From Escallonia rubra (lineage: Eukaryota > Streptophyta > Magnoliopsida > Escalloniales > Escalloniaceae), in contig JAVXUO010003038.1 of the NCBI GenBank assembly GCA_033065855.1, positions 124,001 to 188,000 of the forward strand: a stretch of 64,000 nt of DNA, read 5' to 3'. The stretch's first letter is position 1; every line of letters begins with the position of its first letter. Both the position numbers and the translations under genes were made by a program. Below the pieces are notes generated by a model. The model was not told the origin of the DNA. It saw only the letters and a program-made list of their open reading frames with translations, and did not search any database. Positions 35,901-47,900 of the stretch are shown piece by piece.

Positions 35901-38900
35901 TCTTGCACTAGTTCCAGAACCACCAGAGAAATGTGATGAGTCGTGTTTCTTCTCCCTCTTCCTCACCGACCGCTTTCAAGAGTTATTGCCCGAGGGACAA
36001 TGATTACGTTCCCATGCTAGTCTTGAACAATGTCATCCAATTGAAGCCCGTTCTCATGTGGCATATGCCCCACGAGGGAATTTTGCTAGTCGCGATTTGA
36101 GATCGGTGGATTGTAATTCGTGTCATGGTTTTGGGCATCTTGCAAGGGATTGGAAGAATAAATATTGCAATTATTGCAAGTTAGATGGCCTTTCAGTGTC
36201 ACCGTCGACCGTAAAATTGTACTAATCCAAATGCATATCAAGCTGCTTGTGCGGTCAATTGCTCTTCGCGTGAAATCATATTCTATGGCCGCTGCTAACA
36301 CATCTTCCTCGTATGCAGTTTCATGCAAGTCTCGAGTCAGTTCAGCAATTGATCCAAAATGCCTTGTCTGCTATGGGGATTTCAAGTAACCGTTTGTCCA
36401 AAACCAGGGTTTGGTGTATTGACTAAGTGCATCAAATCATATGACTTATGCTCCTGAAAATGTCCATTCTCTTTTCCCTTATTCTGGGCTTAGTAAAATT
36501 CAAACTGTGAACAGTAATCAACTATTAATTGCTGCTGTTGGTAATGTGCATTCAAATTCCTTAAGTTTTGAAGATGTTGACCTTGTAGTTGTACCCAATG
36601 TTACCACTAATTTTCTTTCCGTTGGTCAGTTAGTCGATAACACTGTAATGTTCTTTTGCTGGTTGTGTTATTTAGGACCGGGAAACTGGGATGATGATCG
36701 GGAGGGGGAGTAAGCTTGGCCATTTATTTTCTGTAGGCTTGGAGAAACCTCTCTCTTTTGCTATTCCTTCCTTTTTATCTTCTCAAGATTGTAATCAAGT
36801 TTATGAATATTATGGCATCGTAGACTAGGCCATCCACATTCCTAAAAGTTGTCCACCATGCTTTGGACTGGTTCAATTTCAAATTAGGGAAAATACCATT
36901 TTAGTCCCCTGAACTATTCCCGCTTTTTTATTTTGGTCCCTGTACTTTAAAATCCGTTAAATCAGTCCCTGTACTTTGTGCCGTCATCAAATCGATCCCT
37001 CCGTTGGGATTTTCTGTCAAAAAAGACACGTGACAGGCACGGGGTTGTTTTTTGAAGGGTATTTCCGGAAATGGACAGCCGGCCCTAAAAACGGGCGGCG
37101 CCTCTGCCTGCCAGATCTAGGCTGCCACCATTTCCGGGCACACTCGCAGCCGCCGGCGTCAACTCCGGCTGTGCACCTTCACCAAACACCATCGCCTAAC
37201 TCCTCCACTACCTTGTGCCGCGACTAATCTGCCATGGCCACCATCGGATGGTACTCGAAACTGGCCAACCGAAATTCCGACAGAAAGACGCCACTGGTCA
37301 AACATCGGCGCAAGGGACGCCTTTAGTCAACGGCCGTCACATAACAGCTAGCCGTGGATCGCCTCCGCGTAGCTGCTGTCATTATGCCCCTGCCCCTGCC
37401 CCCTCTGCCAGGCCTAGGGCAGCCTCGACGCCCTCATCGGCCGCCTCCGCGCCGCCTTCGAGGAGAACGGAGGCAAGCCCTAGTCGAACCCGTTAGGGGC
37501 GCACGTCGTCCGGCTTTACCTCCGCAAAACCTGCGATTCGCAGTCCAAAGCACGGGGGATCAGTTACGAGAAGAAGCGGCTCCCACCCTATTACTCTTCC
37601 GATCTTGGCGCAGTGACAGGCACAGGGTCTTCACTGGTTGAGGTAGTGGAGGAACTCGAGGACGTGGGCGCCGCTGCAGCGGGCGAGGGAGAGCGGCGGC
37701 CAGTGGTTGTGCAGGTACTGCCCAAAATCCCGTCCATTTGTCTTCGCTTGCCGGATTTACCCTTCAAAAAACGACCCCGTGCTCTCTTTTGACAGAAAAT
37801 CCCAACGGAGGGATCGATTTGATGACGGCATAAAGTACAGGGACTGATTTAACGGATTTTAAAGTACATGGACCAAAATAAAAAAACGGGGATAGTTCAA
37901 GGGACTAAAATGGTATTATCCCTTCAAATTACAAGGTTATTGCAAGTATTCATGTATGCACTACTTGTTGCATGGCTAAGAGTGAAGTTCTTCCTTTTCC
38001 AACGGCGCTTCTAAACTTGTCCACTCAGATGTTTGGGTGCACCCACTGGGTTGGACCTATCATATCATCTTCGAAATATAGGTACTTCGTCTTTATTAAT
38101 GACTATAGTATATTTACAAGGGTTTACTTATTACATGCAAAGCCTGAGCTATTCAGTGTCTTCAAGTGCGTTGTTTTAATGATTCAAACTCAATTCCAGT
38201 CTCGTGTCCAAGCATTTCAATCTGATTCCTCGGGGGAAGAACTTACACTCCATTATTGGAATTCCTTTTGGATAATGGAATTGAATCCGAAGATTATGCC
38301 CGGACTCCTCAGCAGAATAGAGTTGCGGAGTGCAAGAATGAACATATCCTTGACACTCTTTGTGCGCTTCTCTTAAGAGTCCACTGCCTCCATCCTTTTG
38401 GATGAAGCTGTTTGAACTGCTTTTTTAAGTAATTGGCAAATTGCAAAAACCTTGGGGAGAGAAGTCGTTGTTTTCAATTATTTGGCAAAAACCTAAACTT
38501 TGTTCAGTTGTGCACTTTTGGCTATGCATGCTTTGTTCACCTTCCTCTTAATAAACATACAAAACGTACAGTTAATATGCTCGATGTGTTTTCCTTTCAT
38601 AGCCTAGTGGATGAAAAGGGTTTCGGTGTTATGATATTAATCCTAGAAGAATTCGTGTTTCCAGGAATCTAGTCTTCATGGAAAATGACTTTTCTATTGA
38701 AGTGCTCTCTTTCTCCGACTATTTCTGCTTTCTATATTGCATTTTTTCTCAGATTCTCCAGAACCATCATCTTCATATTTGAAGTTCAAGCCAGGTAACA
38801 TTTACAAGCAGCGTGAAAAATCAGCAACGTCTACTCTCCACGTCCTCTTTGGGACATCAACAACTTCTTTTGTTGTCCCCCTCAATGCTTTGTCTCCCTC

Positions 38901-41900
38901 TGCTACTTCACTTGAGGAACTATTGCTCCGTCTGTCTCCTAGAACTTTAAGACCACCTGACCATTATGGTTTTGCTTCTACTTTAATTTTACTCCTTTTG
39001 ACTTCCAGTACTATTCCATCACCATTTAATCAAGTTTATTGGTAGAAGTCAATGGATGAGGAGTTGGATGCTTTGACCGCAAATGATACATGGGATGTTG
39101 TTCTTGTCCAAAAGAAGTAGCTCATTGGTCGTAAAGGGGTCTACACGGTGAAGATGAGATATGATGGATCTTTAGATCGGTATATGGCTCGTCTGGTTGC
39201 AAGATGTAATGACCCGGCACATCGGCAGATGGCAATGGCACTCAATTCGGAGTCAATGAGGGGATGATTGGTAGGGCCTGGTCAATAGAAGCTTTCAACT
39301 AATGGGAATCATTAAATTCGGGATAGTATGAGACTGCCCTTATAAGACGTTTCCTATGATCTTAAAAGTACCTAATTGGCTAGCCCTTTTGAAGGAGGCA
39401 TTGCCTTGTGGTGGGGCTCGAGATCGATGGTATCAGAGCTGACTCTCGAAAGCTCAGGCTGGGCTATCCAGTCGGGTTGCCGATGATTGGGGGAAACGAC
39501 TGGGCTATCCAGTCGGGTTAGCCAAGTATATCCCACATCAAGAGGATGGTTGGGTAACGAAGTTTGAGCAGGGTATATTCCACATTGGCTGATCGAGCCT
39601 TAGCTAGGACTCTAAGGCATAAGGAGGGGAGATTGTGATATCTCACATCGGATGTGGGATATTATGAGATTACCCTTATAAGACGTTGCCTATGATCTTA
39701 GGAGTACTTACTTGGCTAGCCCTCTTGAGGGAGGCATTGCCCTGTGTTGGGGCCATAGACCGGGTCGTTATACAAGTCAACAAGCAAGAGTATGGAATTG
39801 ATTATAGCCAGACATTTGCTCCGGTCACCAAAAATGACAAGCTTGCCTCTTCTTATTGCACTTGCTGCCTCGATTGCATGGCCCATCTATCAAATGGACT
39901 TAAAAATGTGTTTCTTCAATGGAGATCTTTCACGAGACTATTTACATGAAAGCACCACCAGGTTTCCAGATTTCAGCCTCACATGTTTGCCGCTTGAGAC
40001 CCTCATCATATGGACTGAAACAAGCACCCAGAGAACGGTTTGCTAAGTTTCGATTGACAATTCTTTGTACCGGTATTCAACGAAGTCAGTATGATCATTC
40101 CTTATTCCTAAGACATTCTTCTCATAGTGTGACTGTTGCGCTTGTCTATGTGGATGAATTGTAGTCATAGGTAGCAATTCAAATTGCATAAGCCAGCTAA
40201 CAGAAGGTTTGAAAGAAGCGTTTCATATGAAAGACCTTGGCCATCTTGCTTATTTTCTTGGGCTGGAGGTACAGTTATCTCAGAAGTGAATATATGTCAA
40301 TCGACATAATTATCTATGAAATTTGGTCAATCTTTGGGGTCTGAAGCATTCTGACAAGGCTGATACTCCTATGGAGGCCCACTTGAAACTCAGAAAAAAT
40401 GAGGGAGAACTGATCTATAATTCTATTCTTTAACGTTAACTAGTTGGTAGTCTATTCTACCTCACAATGACCCGAGCCTATAACTCTTATGCTGTTATTG
40501 GTGAGTCAATTCATGACCAGTCCCAGACATCTTCTTCTTGCTGCTGCCACAGAACTATTCGCTATCTAAATGTAACTCTGGAAAGAGGATTTTTTTTCCC
40601 AGCCACTTCTTCATAGAAGACTCCCTGATCTACTGGAAATGTAAAAAACAAGAGGGTTTATCCAAATATTCTACCGAGTCTTGAGTATAGGGCCATGTCT
40701 TCAGCATGTGCAGAAGTTACATGGCTATGTCGTATACTAGAGGCCCTATTCCACTTCACGCCGACAACACGTGCAATTCACATCACAGAAAATCCGGTCT
40801 TCATGAACTCACGATGCATATTGAAGTGGACTGTCACTATATTTTCGATGCCTATGATCGTGCACTTATTTCACTGCCATTTGTCTCCTCAAATCTTCGA
40901 GTGGCAGATATTTTACCAAAAAGCTCTCACGGGGGATCAGCTTCATTTTCTTGTTAGCAAATTGTTGCTGGTTTATAACCAGCATCAATTTGAGGGGGAA
41001 TGAGTGTCATATCTTTGTAAGTTTTCTAGATCTTTTGGATTTTGTAGATTCTTTAGATTTTGTAACTATCATATGCAACCACGTGCATGTCGTAACAGTC
41101 GTTGTTTACAATCATGCAGAGTCATATATAAATCTGTTGATATTGTAACAGTCCATAGGTTGTAACAGCTCACTCATTACAGGGCTTGGTTGATGCTAAT
41201 AGATGGTATATAATGCTAGGGATCTCATAGGAGACTCAAGCAATTCATTCCAGAATTCTCTGGTTCATAGTTTGTCTGTACCATCCCAAATGGTATCGAT
41301 AACTTTGGTATATGCTGGTTATACCAATTTCAGGGCAAAATTAACTCATCAGTGATTAAACCTGTGTGATAACCCTCATATAACAAACCCTAATTTGAAC
41401 CCTCATTCAACAAACCCCATTTTAAAATAAAAAATTTCAGAAACCTAATTGGACCGACACAATAACTAATTTCAGCACCCAAAATTCTAAAACCTCCAAA
41501 AAGAGATGATCCCCACTCTGTTGTGTTATAGGAGAGGAGATGGTGAAAGAAGAAAGAGTGGATTCAGAAGTGAGAAGAGTTGACGAGAGACTTACCTGTG
41601 AAGTTTGGCTGAGAAAGAGGAGAGTCATGTCTGTCTGTGTTTGAATGCTTTTTAGAGGCGATAACCTTTTCTTTCAAGACTTAGAGATTTACTTGTACTA
41701 ATAAAATCTAAAACTTATGTAGTTTCAAGACTTCGGTATTCAAGATGCCTTTTTTCGGACAAGTCAATTACCAATCCCGACCTGGAATTTCGTTAATTTC
41801 AAAACCAATCTCATTCCTGGTACCAAATCCCGATATTCGACTGCAGAAATAGTATGACGCGGTTGGTATATACGTATTGTGCACACTCCTACCTATGTGA

Positions 41901-44900
41901 TCATAATATTGCTCACAAGTTGAAGGGAATATTATATAGGACAACACTGAGGCCATCATGTTGTCAGGCTCAGGATGTTGGTCATCATAAAAATACCGTA
42001 CATATAAGATGGGTGTAGCCAAACTGCAAATGCTGAGGTTGATGTGCGGCCACATATCACACTTTAAAGTATCCAATACTCTGATTGTGTATGCTTTTGG
42101 GGTACCTGGTAATCTAGCATGCTAACGGAGCTCTATACTGAGAAGCTTTTTTGTTTGAGTCGACCTACTTGCATTTGGTCCCTGTTATGTTTGTGGCACG
42201 GTTAGCGCTTCATTTTTCTGTATGTGCCTAAGTTGACAACTTTGGTTTGTCTTCTCATGTGGGGTTAGGCCTCGCATGTGAGGGAGATGTTTAGAGCATG
42301 ATATTATTTTCGTAGATCATTCTTTGGTAGCTCATGCTTCTGAGTTCCAGGGTTTAGACAGTAAACTGTTACAAGTAGTATTGTGAAATTTTATTTGATA
42401 TAAATTGGAATGGCTGATAACCTGAGAACCCTGATAAAAATTTGGGGTAAGAGGATAATGGTCAAAGTACCAAGGTTAATATGTGTGATTTATTTCTATT
42501 TCATTAGCACTCCGAGTAAAATAGAGGGAGATTTTCCTTGCGGTGTTATTGATTTGTACCTGCGTAGTTTGGTAAAAGATTTGTGAGGTTCAGCATCAGT
42601 CAAATCACCGGGAAAGCTACCCAAGAGGTATTTAGAACTTAGTTGCAAGGAGCGGGAGCAGGTGTAGGAGCAAGAGCATGGGAGAGTTAGCATGTAGAAG
42701 AATCTGAGTTGGAAGCGTCTAGAATAAATGAATTAAAAGGTATTTCATATATACCTTATGTGTAAGGGATAACTAAAGATGACATGTTAAATCTGGGATC
42801 TTGTGAAGATATGACAAAAATCTGGTTAATTACAGAGTAATAAAACGTTTGGCCTGGAATAATTAGTTCTTGTTAGGGGTGGCAAAATGGGTGGGTGGGT
42901 GTTAATTAATTGGGTTGGGTACAAATGGATCATCAACCCTTTTTAACCCATTTAATTATGGATTAAGTGGGTTCTCTTTAATAGGTTGGTTTCACCCATT
43001 CACCAATAATAAACCGTTTACATTACAACATTTTCAGGTCTCCCTTCATAAACGACTGAAACCACCGCCACCTCTGCACATGCTGCCGTTGCCACCACCA
43101 TGCCCGTATCCACATCTACCGCCGCCGCCCATACCCACCTCCATCATCGTCCCCGCTTGTACCCACCTCAATACCCACAACCACCACTGCCATGCCCCAG
43201 AAAGTATGAAAATTTTACATTGCACCACAACCGTGCACAGATGCGTTCCAGATCCGAGGATCTAGAATCATAGATCTACCACCACAAACACCAACCACAG
43301 CCATAGATTTGTAGGATCTAGAATGCCACTGCCGTCACACCCACAACAACTGTCAGTCCAAACGCCATAGCCATCTATTTCCGAGCCAAACGTCAAAAGG
43401 TGAAGATCAATAGACCTTCCCCCAAATCCATAGATCTGTTCCGATCTGATTGGGAGATCTAGCTAATGTCGCCGCCAGAATATTTTGAGAGAGAATAAGT
43501 GCGATTTTCTATCAGGAGAGGATCGGTGCAGAACCTGGTGCATTCCTTTCATTCCCACCTTTATAGGAATGATCTTCCAGTTCCCTTCGATCAATGGTCA
43601 AAATGAAATCCTCAAAGCTTATTTGAGTGATGTTGCCATGGTGGTGCTTGGTTGTGACAGTGACGACAGTGTTACCAAGGCGACACAGTTGGGACAGTGG
43701 CAGCAGGTGGGGACTGTGAGTCCACGGCGGCAGATGGGGATATGGATGAGGACGTAGGGAGCGGATGGTTGGTCCAGTCGTTCGGCTGAGATGTGGAGTT
43801 CGGCTGAGAGATGTAGTGGTTATCATTTACAAAAGCCTTGAGATATGGATTTCTTAATTCAGTCAAATAAATGAAAGGGTTTAATGGGCTCCCATTTACA
43901 TTCGATTTAGACCTATAAGTTATTGGGTCAAAAAATAAAATAAAAATGCTGACCCATTCAGATCCAATTAATTAATTTGTGGGTTGGGTGATTTTAAGTG
44001 GCCTGATTTGGGCGGGTTAATGAGTTTGGGTTGTGATTGCCACCCCTAGTCCTTGTCTTCTAGAATAATAAAAGTTTAAAGAGGGATATATGAAAAGAGG
44101 ACTTTTATTCAGTTTGAGAGTAGGAATGTGGAATCTTTACTGCAAATAATACAGTTTATCTGTTACACCTATTTATGAGGGGACATAAATTTCATTCTAT
44201 TCCTGTTCTAGTAACTTCAAGCGAAAAGGGGCTTTAGGTCTGATGGGAATTTTTGCATGGAATTGGTCATGGTTGTGGCAAGCGTGTGTTGTGGTGGTGG
44301 AATAGAGTCGGTGTAAAGTGAGGGCTGATGGTGTTGAAACCATGATGGGGTGGCGAAGGGCGGTGGTTGCAGTCTTCAGGTGGTGAAGGTGATGGTGGTG
44401 GCTTCATCATTGGGTGGTGTATCCACAATATCTAAAACAAGAGATTGAATAAAGACCGTCTGACCAAAATATCCTCACTTAATTGAAGGAGCCTTTTAAA
44501 AACCCTAATTGTAAATGGAATTTAAAGTTCTGCTAGATGTGCCATCTGTTGAGGTAAAAAAATGGGTTTTTTCATCTTTTATGGTATTAATTTGCACATG
44601 AAGCTGCTAGTTTGCCAGGGAGGGTATGTCCCCCAGTGAGTTCCAGTGTTGGAAAAGATGCCGGCAACCTCCGCTTTAAGTTCATAGGTTTCACTAAATA
44701 GCATGCGAGATGGTGAGGTAGGTTTTGTCAATTTACCCTCCGTCTGTTGAGGTTGTGTATAGTCGGGATACCTCTGAGTTGTCAATTGGACAAACATGCT
44801 ACTATAGGGAATCTTTCTGTTTCCAGACATGGTTTCAATGAAGTTAAGCACAAGATCCTCTTTCTGTTCAACTACTATTACTTCACCAGCTCAAGAAATC

Positions 44901-47900
44901 ATCCTGCCCTAAAGTATTGGACCATTTGTTACTAACCGTAGTTACGGTCTAAGTTTTAAAATTGAGGGTTGTTTCCCTTCTTTTAGCAAGTTCAAAAGTC
45001 AATTTTCTGGCAGTAATTTGCTAACCGGTGTAGTCCACTAGTGCTCATACAATCGCTGAATGAACTGCAGGATATACATTTCTGATGATGACATAACATA
45101 TTGGGAGGAAAATGATGTTACTCCAGCAGTTACGATTGATAGCATGCGTGATTTGGTTCGTATCTTCATTAATGGCCAGCTTGCAGGTATTTGCTTCTGT
45201 TCATGTTTCTAGTCTCTGCATTATATCCTGTCCTAAACGTGCATGTGCATGCTTTCGAGCCTAGCATCTTGTGTATGATCTTAGTTTCTCTCAAGCTCAA
45301 TTCCACCAAGCCCTTAACAGCCATGAAGTCCCAGCCTCCTCATCCTGCTGTTGCATCTCTAATCTTTTTGCCAGACAATAGGCCTTGCTTTGAATCTCAG
45401 AAATGATTTCCAGCCTAGATGCTGCAGTTACAACTACTAGTATATACATATTGTGCCTGGTGACAGAAAGAGCATTTATTTTGGAGGTCTACTGCTTCGA
45501 TCCGGCATATTTACCATCTAGCAGTTCATGTTTCTCTGTTGAGTCTTCTTCTTCTTCTTTTGTAAAATTAGTACTCTTATAGAAACAATGAAAACCAGGA
45601 TTGGACAGTACAGTAATTTAGCTTCATCTCATCATGGAAAACAAAGTTGATTTACTTGGTTAAACATGGTGATTTTGGTTTACTATCAAAAGTCGGGTAA
45701 AATATTTCCCAAGTGTGCAAGTGCTACTGCATTTTGTGGCAATCTTACTTGGTTCTGTTGTTGTCTCTTTATTTCTATTTTCATCTCAATAAGGTCATTT
45801 ATATCTCTGCCTTTTGACTCTATGATGGCTTTTGGAAGCGAAGGCAGTGAAAAGGGTCACTGGATCAAGGTGGTTCAGCCTGTTCAACTTGTGCAAGGGC
45901 ACAATGATGTAGTGCTGTTATCTCAAACTGTGGGCTTGCAGGTAATCTATTTCAACAGTGTTGGTCATAAATACATGGGAAATACGTTTTTTTTAATGGA
46001 TACAACATAAATAGATTTTTCTTTTGTCTCGGTGGATGGAATGGAAATATGATTTTTCTCTCCAAATCTCAGAACTCAAAATAGGAACTTGATATTGAGG
46101 TTTGGAGTAAATATTCTCAAGTGGATTATTCTTCTCATAAACAATGGTGGAGCAAGGAATCGTTGTTAAGGTGGGCACCAAATATATTAGGGACTGTCAC
46201 AAAAATTAAATATATATTATGCCATGAATCATGACATTCTACAATTGACGACGACGAGGTCGCATATTTTGAAAGCGTTTAGTAATTACATCGTTTTCAA
46301 TACCATCAAATAACTCCTTCTCAACATAATTGACGCTACAATCATTCATAAACTCATCTCCAATACAATTGCGCAATCAAGTCTTCACAATACTCATACC
46401 GGAAGATGCCCTTTCACAGTTGCTACATCGACAGGCAAACTTGGGGTAAAGTTATGAGCTTGTAAACCAATGGATACAAAACATTTTTTTTTTTTAACCA
46501 AATTCTCTGCAAGACCCGTATTTCCTTTCATACTTGAGCACTCGTTGTTAGCACGCACATCCATGATGCAAGTATCAAGCTCATAGTTACGTGTTAAGAG
46601 TTCTATACTTGGATCAGCCGGATAGAAGTTGGCGAGCTGAATCAACTTTTTCTTGTCAAAAGCAAAGACGGAATCACTTGGATTAAGGCCATGCATGGAA
46701 GTAATCCTGCGTTCTCTTATTTAAAACGAATGTTACACTCTTGAAGTTACACATCAATGGCCGTGTAAAACAAATTCTATTTGGTAATGGTGTTGGTTTG
46801 TTACTCCATGTGTGTGGCGCTTAGATCGAAAGATGGGTTTAAACTCTGCAACCATATTAGGAATGACAATCTTGCGCTAATAACAAAATGAACGAGCCTC
46901 ATCAAGAAGGTCATCCCACCCATCTTCTCTCATCTTCTGATTTTGTAACTTGGAGACTTCAAGGAGATCCATGGCATTCACAATATCTTGATCTTTACGT
47001 TGTCACGTCTCGACCGGAGGCAAACCTTCACATACTAATCAATAATATTCCTTTTTATGAGAAATATAATGGCAAACATTTACAAAAATGTTATCTGAAA
47101 AGAGGTAGCCAGAGCTCTAAACACAATTCAAATAGTAAAGCACTAAAATTGACTGCTAATTCTCGGTAACTGCAGCGAAAGTCTAATAGCAAATAAGCAT
47201 TACCTAATAAGGGTTCCCAAATGCTACTAAATCTCATAAACTGTTACGAACTTTCTTATTCTCCAAAACCAAAAGAAAAAGTGTAAAAGCAAGTGTGAAC
47301 TCCGAGCTCTTCCATAGTTATTAACGTCTTTCTAAACCATATCGCCTACCTGAAATGTATGTGAGGAGAAGGGGGGAATGAGCACAAAGCTGAATAAAGA
47401 TAACACACATGCACCCCCACGGAGTATAACGTAGCTATTTAATGACATATAGCTGATATAAAAAAATGCAATATATAAAATCGAAAGTGCAAAGAAGATT
47501 AATTAATCTTAGCACGACAAAAATTCATTTTGCGATACTAAACTGGTGAAGATTAAATCAAAATCAAAGGAACATATTCAAATAAATAAAATATAACTAC
47601 ATAATATGTGAGTGTAAAGTACGTTAACATAAGCACGCCGAATGCTCTAAGTTCAAAGTTTGCATACTGGTAGCAATTGCCATATCATATCATGGCATTG
47701 CGTTATCCTGAGCACGTGAAGGTTCTAAATATTAGTTCAATTCAAAGGGTCTAATTATAATGGATAAAAGGGTATCTTAGAGGTATGTGTATCATACGCG
47801 ACAAGTATCAATATATATATTTCAAGCTGAATATCTCTACCATTTTCGAAAGTACATAATTTTGGACTCAAATAAAAGAGCACAAGAATATGAATTTGAC

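Larger units (their letters stand above)
36887..37922. mobile_element. Pack-MULE (1036 bp) carrying rearranged ALOG/LSH gene pieces
   Basis: Perfect 9-bp target duplication TTCAAATTA (36878-36886, 37923-37931). Terminal inverted repeats about 180 bp long start GGGAAAATACCATTTTAGTC (left) and GGGATAATACCATTTTAGTC (right, inverted) and differ at few sites plus one small indel. Long TIRs with 9-bp duplication define Mutator-like elements. The interior (37060-37740) is much more G/C-rich than anything nearby, has no transposase, and contains host gene sequence (see the two pseudogene entries). Inserted in copia element 2 between GAG-pre-integrase and integrase. Confidence 0.92.
35450..40990 (+). 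pseudogene. Copia element 2 gag-pol pseudogene
   Basis: Gag (35512-36003) resembles copia UBN2-type gag ([30 protein letters not shown]). A zinc knuckle follows, [16 protein letters not shown], with Trp where the last Cys should be. Next come protease flank/GAG-pre-integrase (36440-36840, [10 protein letters not shown]), integrase (37970-38670, [20 protein letters not shown]), RT (39040-40170, [27 protein letters not shown]) and RNase H (40690-40960, ending VADILPKS). The RT motif is VYVDEL, so the second catalytic Asp is lost. Many stops and frameshifts. A Pack-MULE (36887) and a TRIM (39205) are inserted in it. A polypurine tract GAGGGGGAATGA at 40992 precedes the 3' LTR. Confidence 0.87.

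Noticed and set aside
36887..37922. The ALOG sequence as a functional host gene
   Set aside because: Stops at conserved Trp and Glu codons, halves on opposite strands, and complete enclosure by MULE termini with a target duplication.
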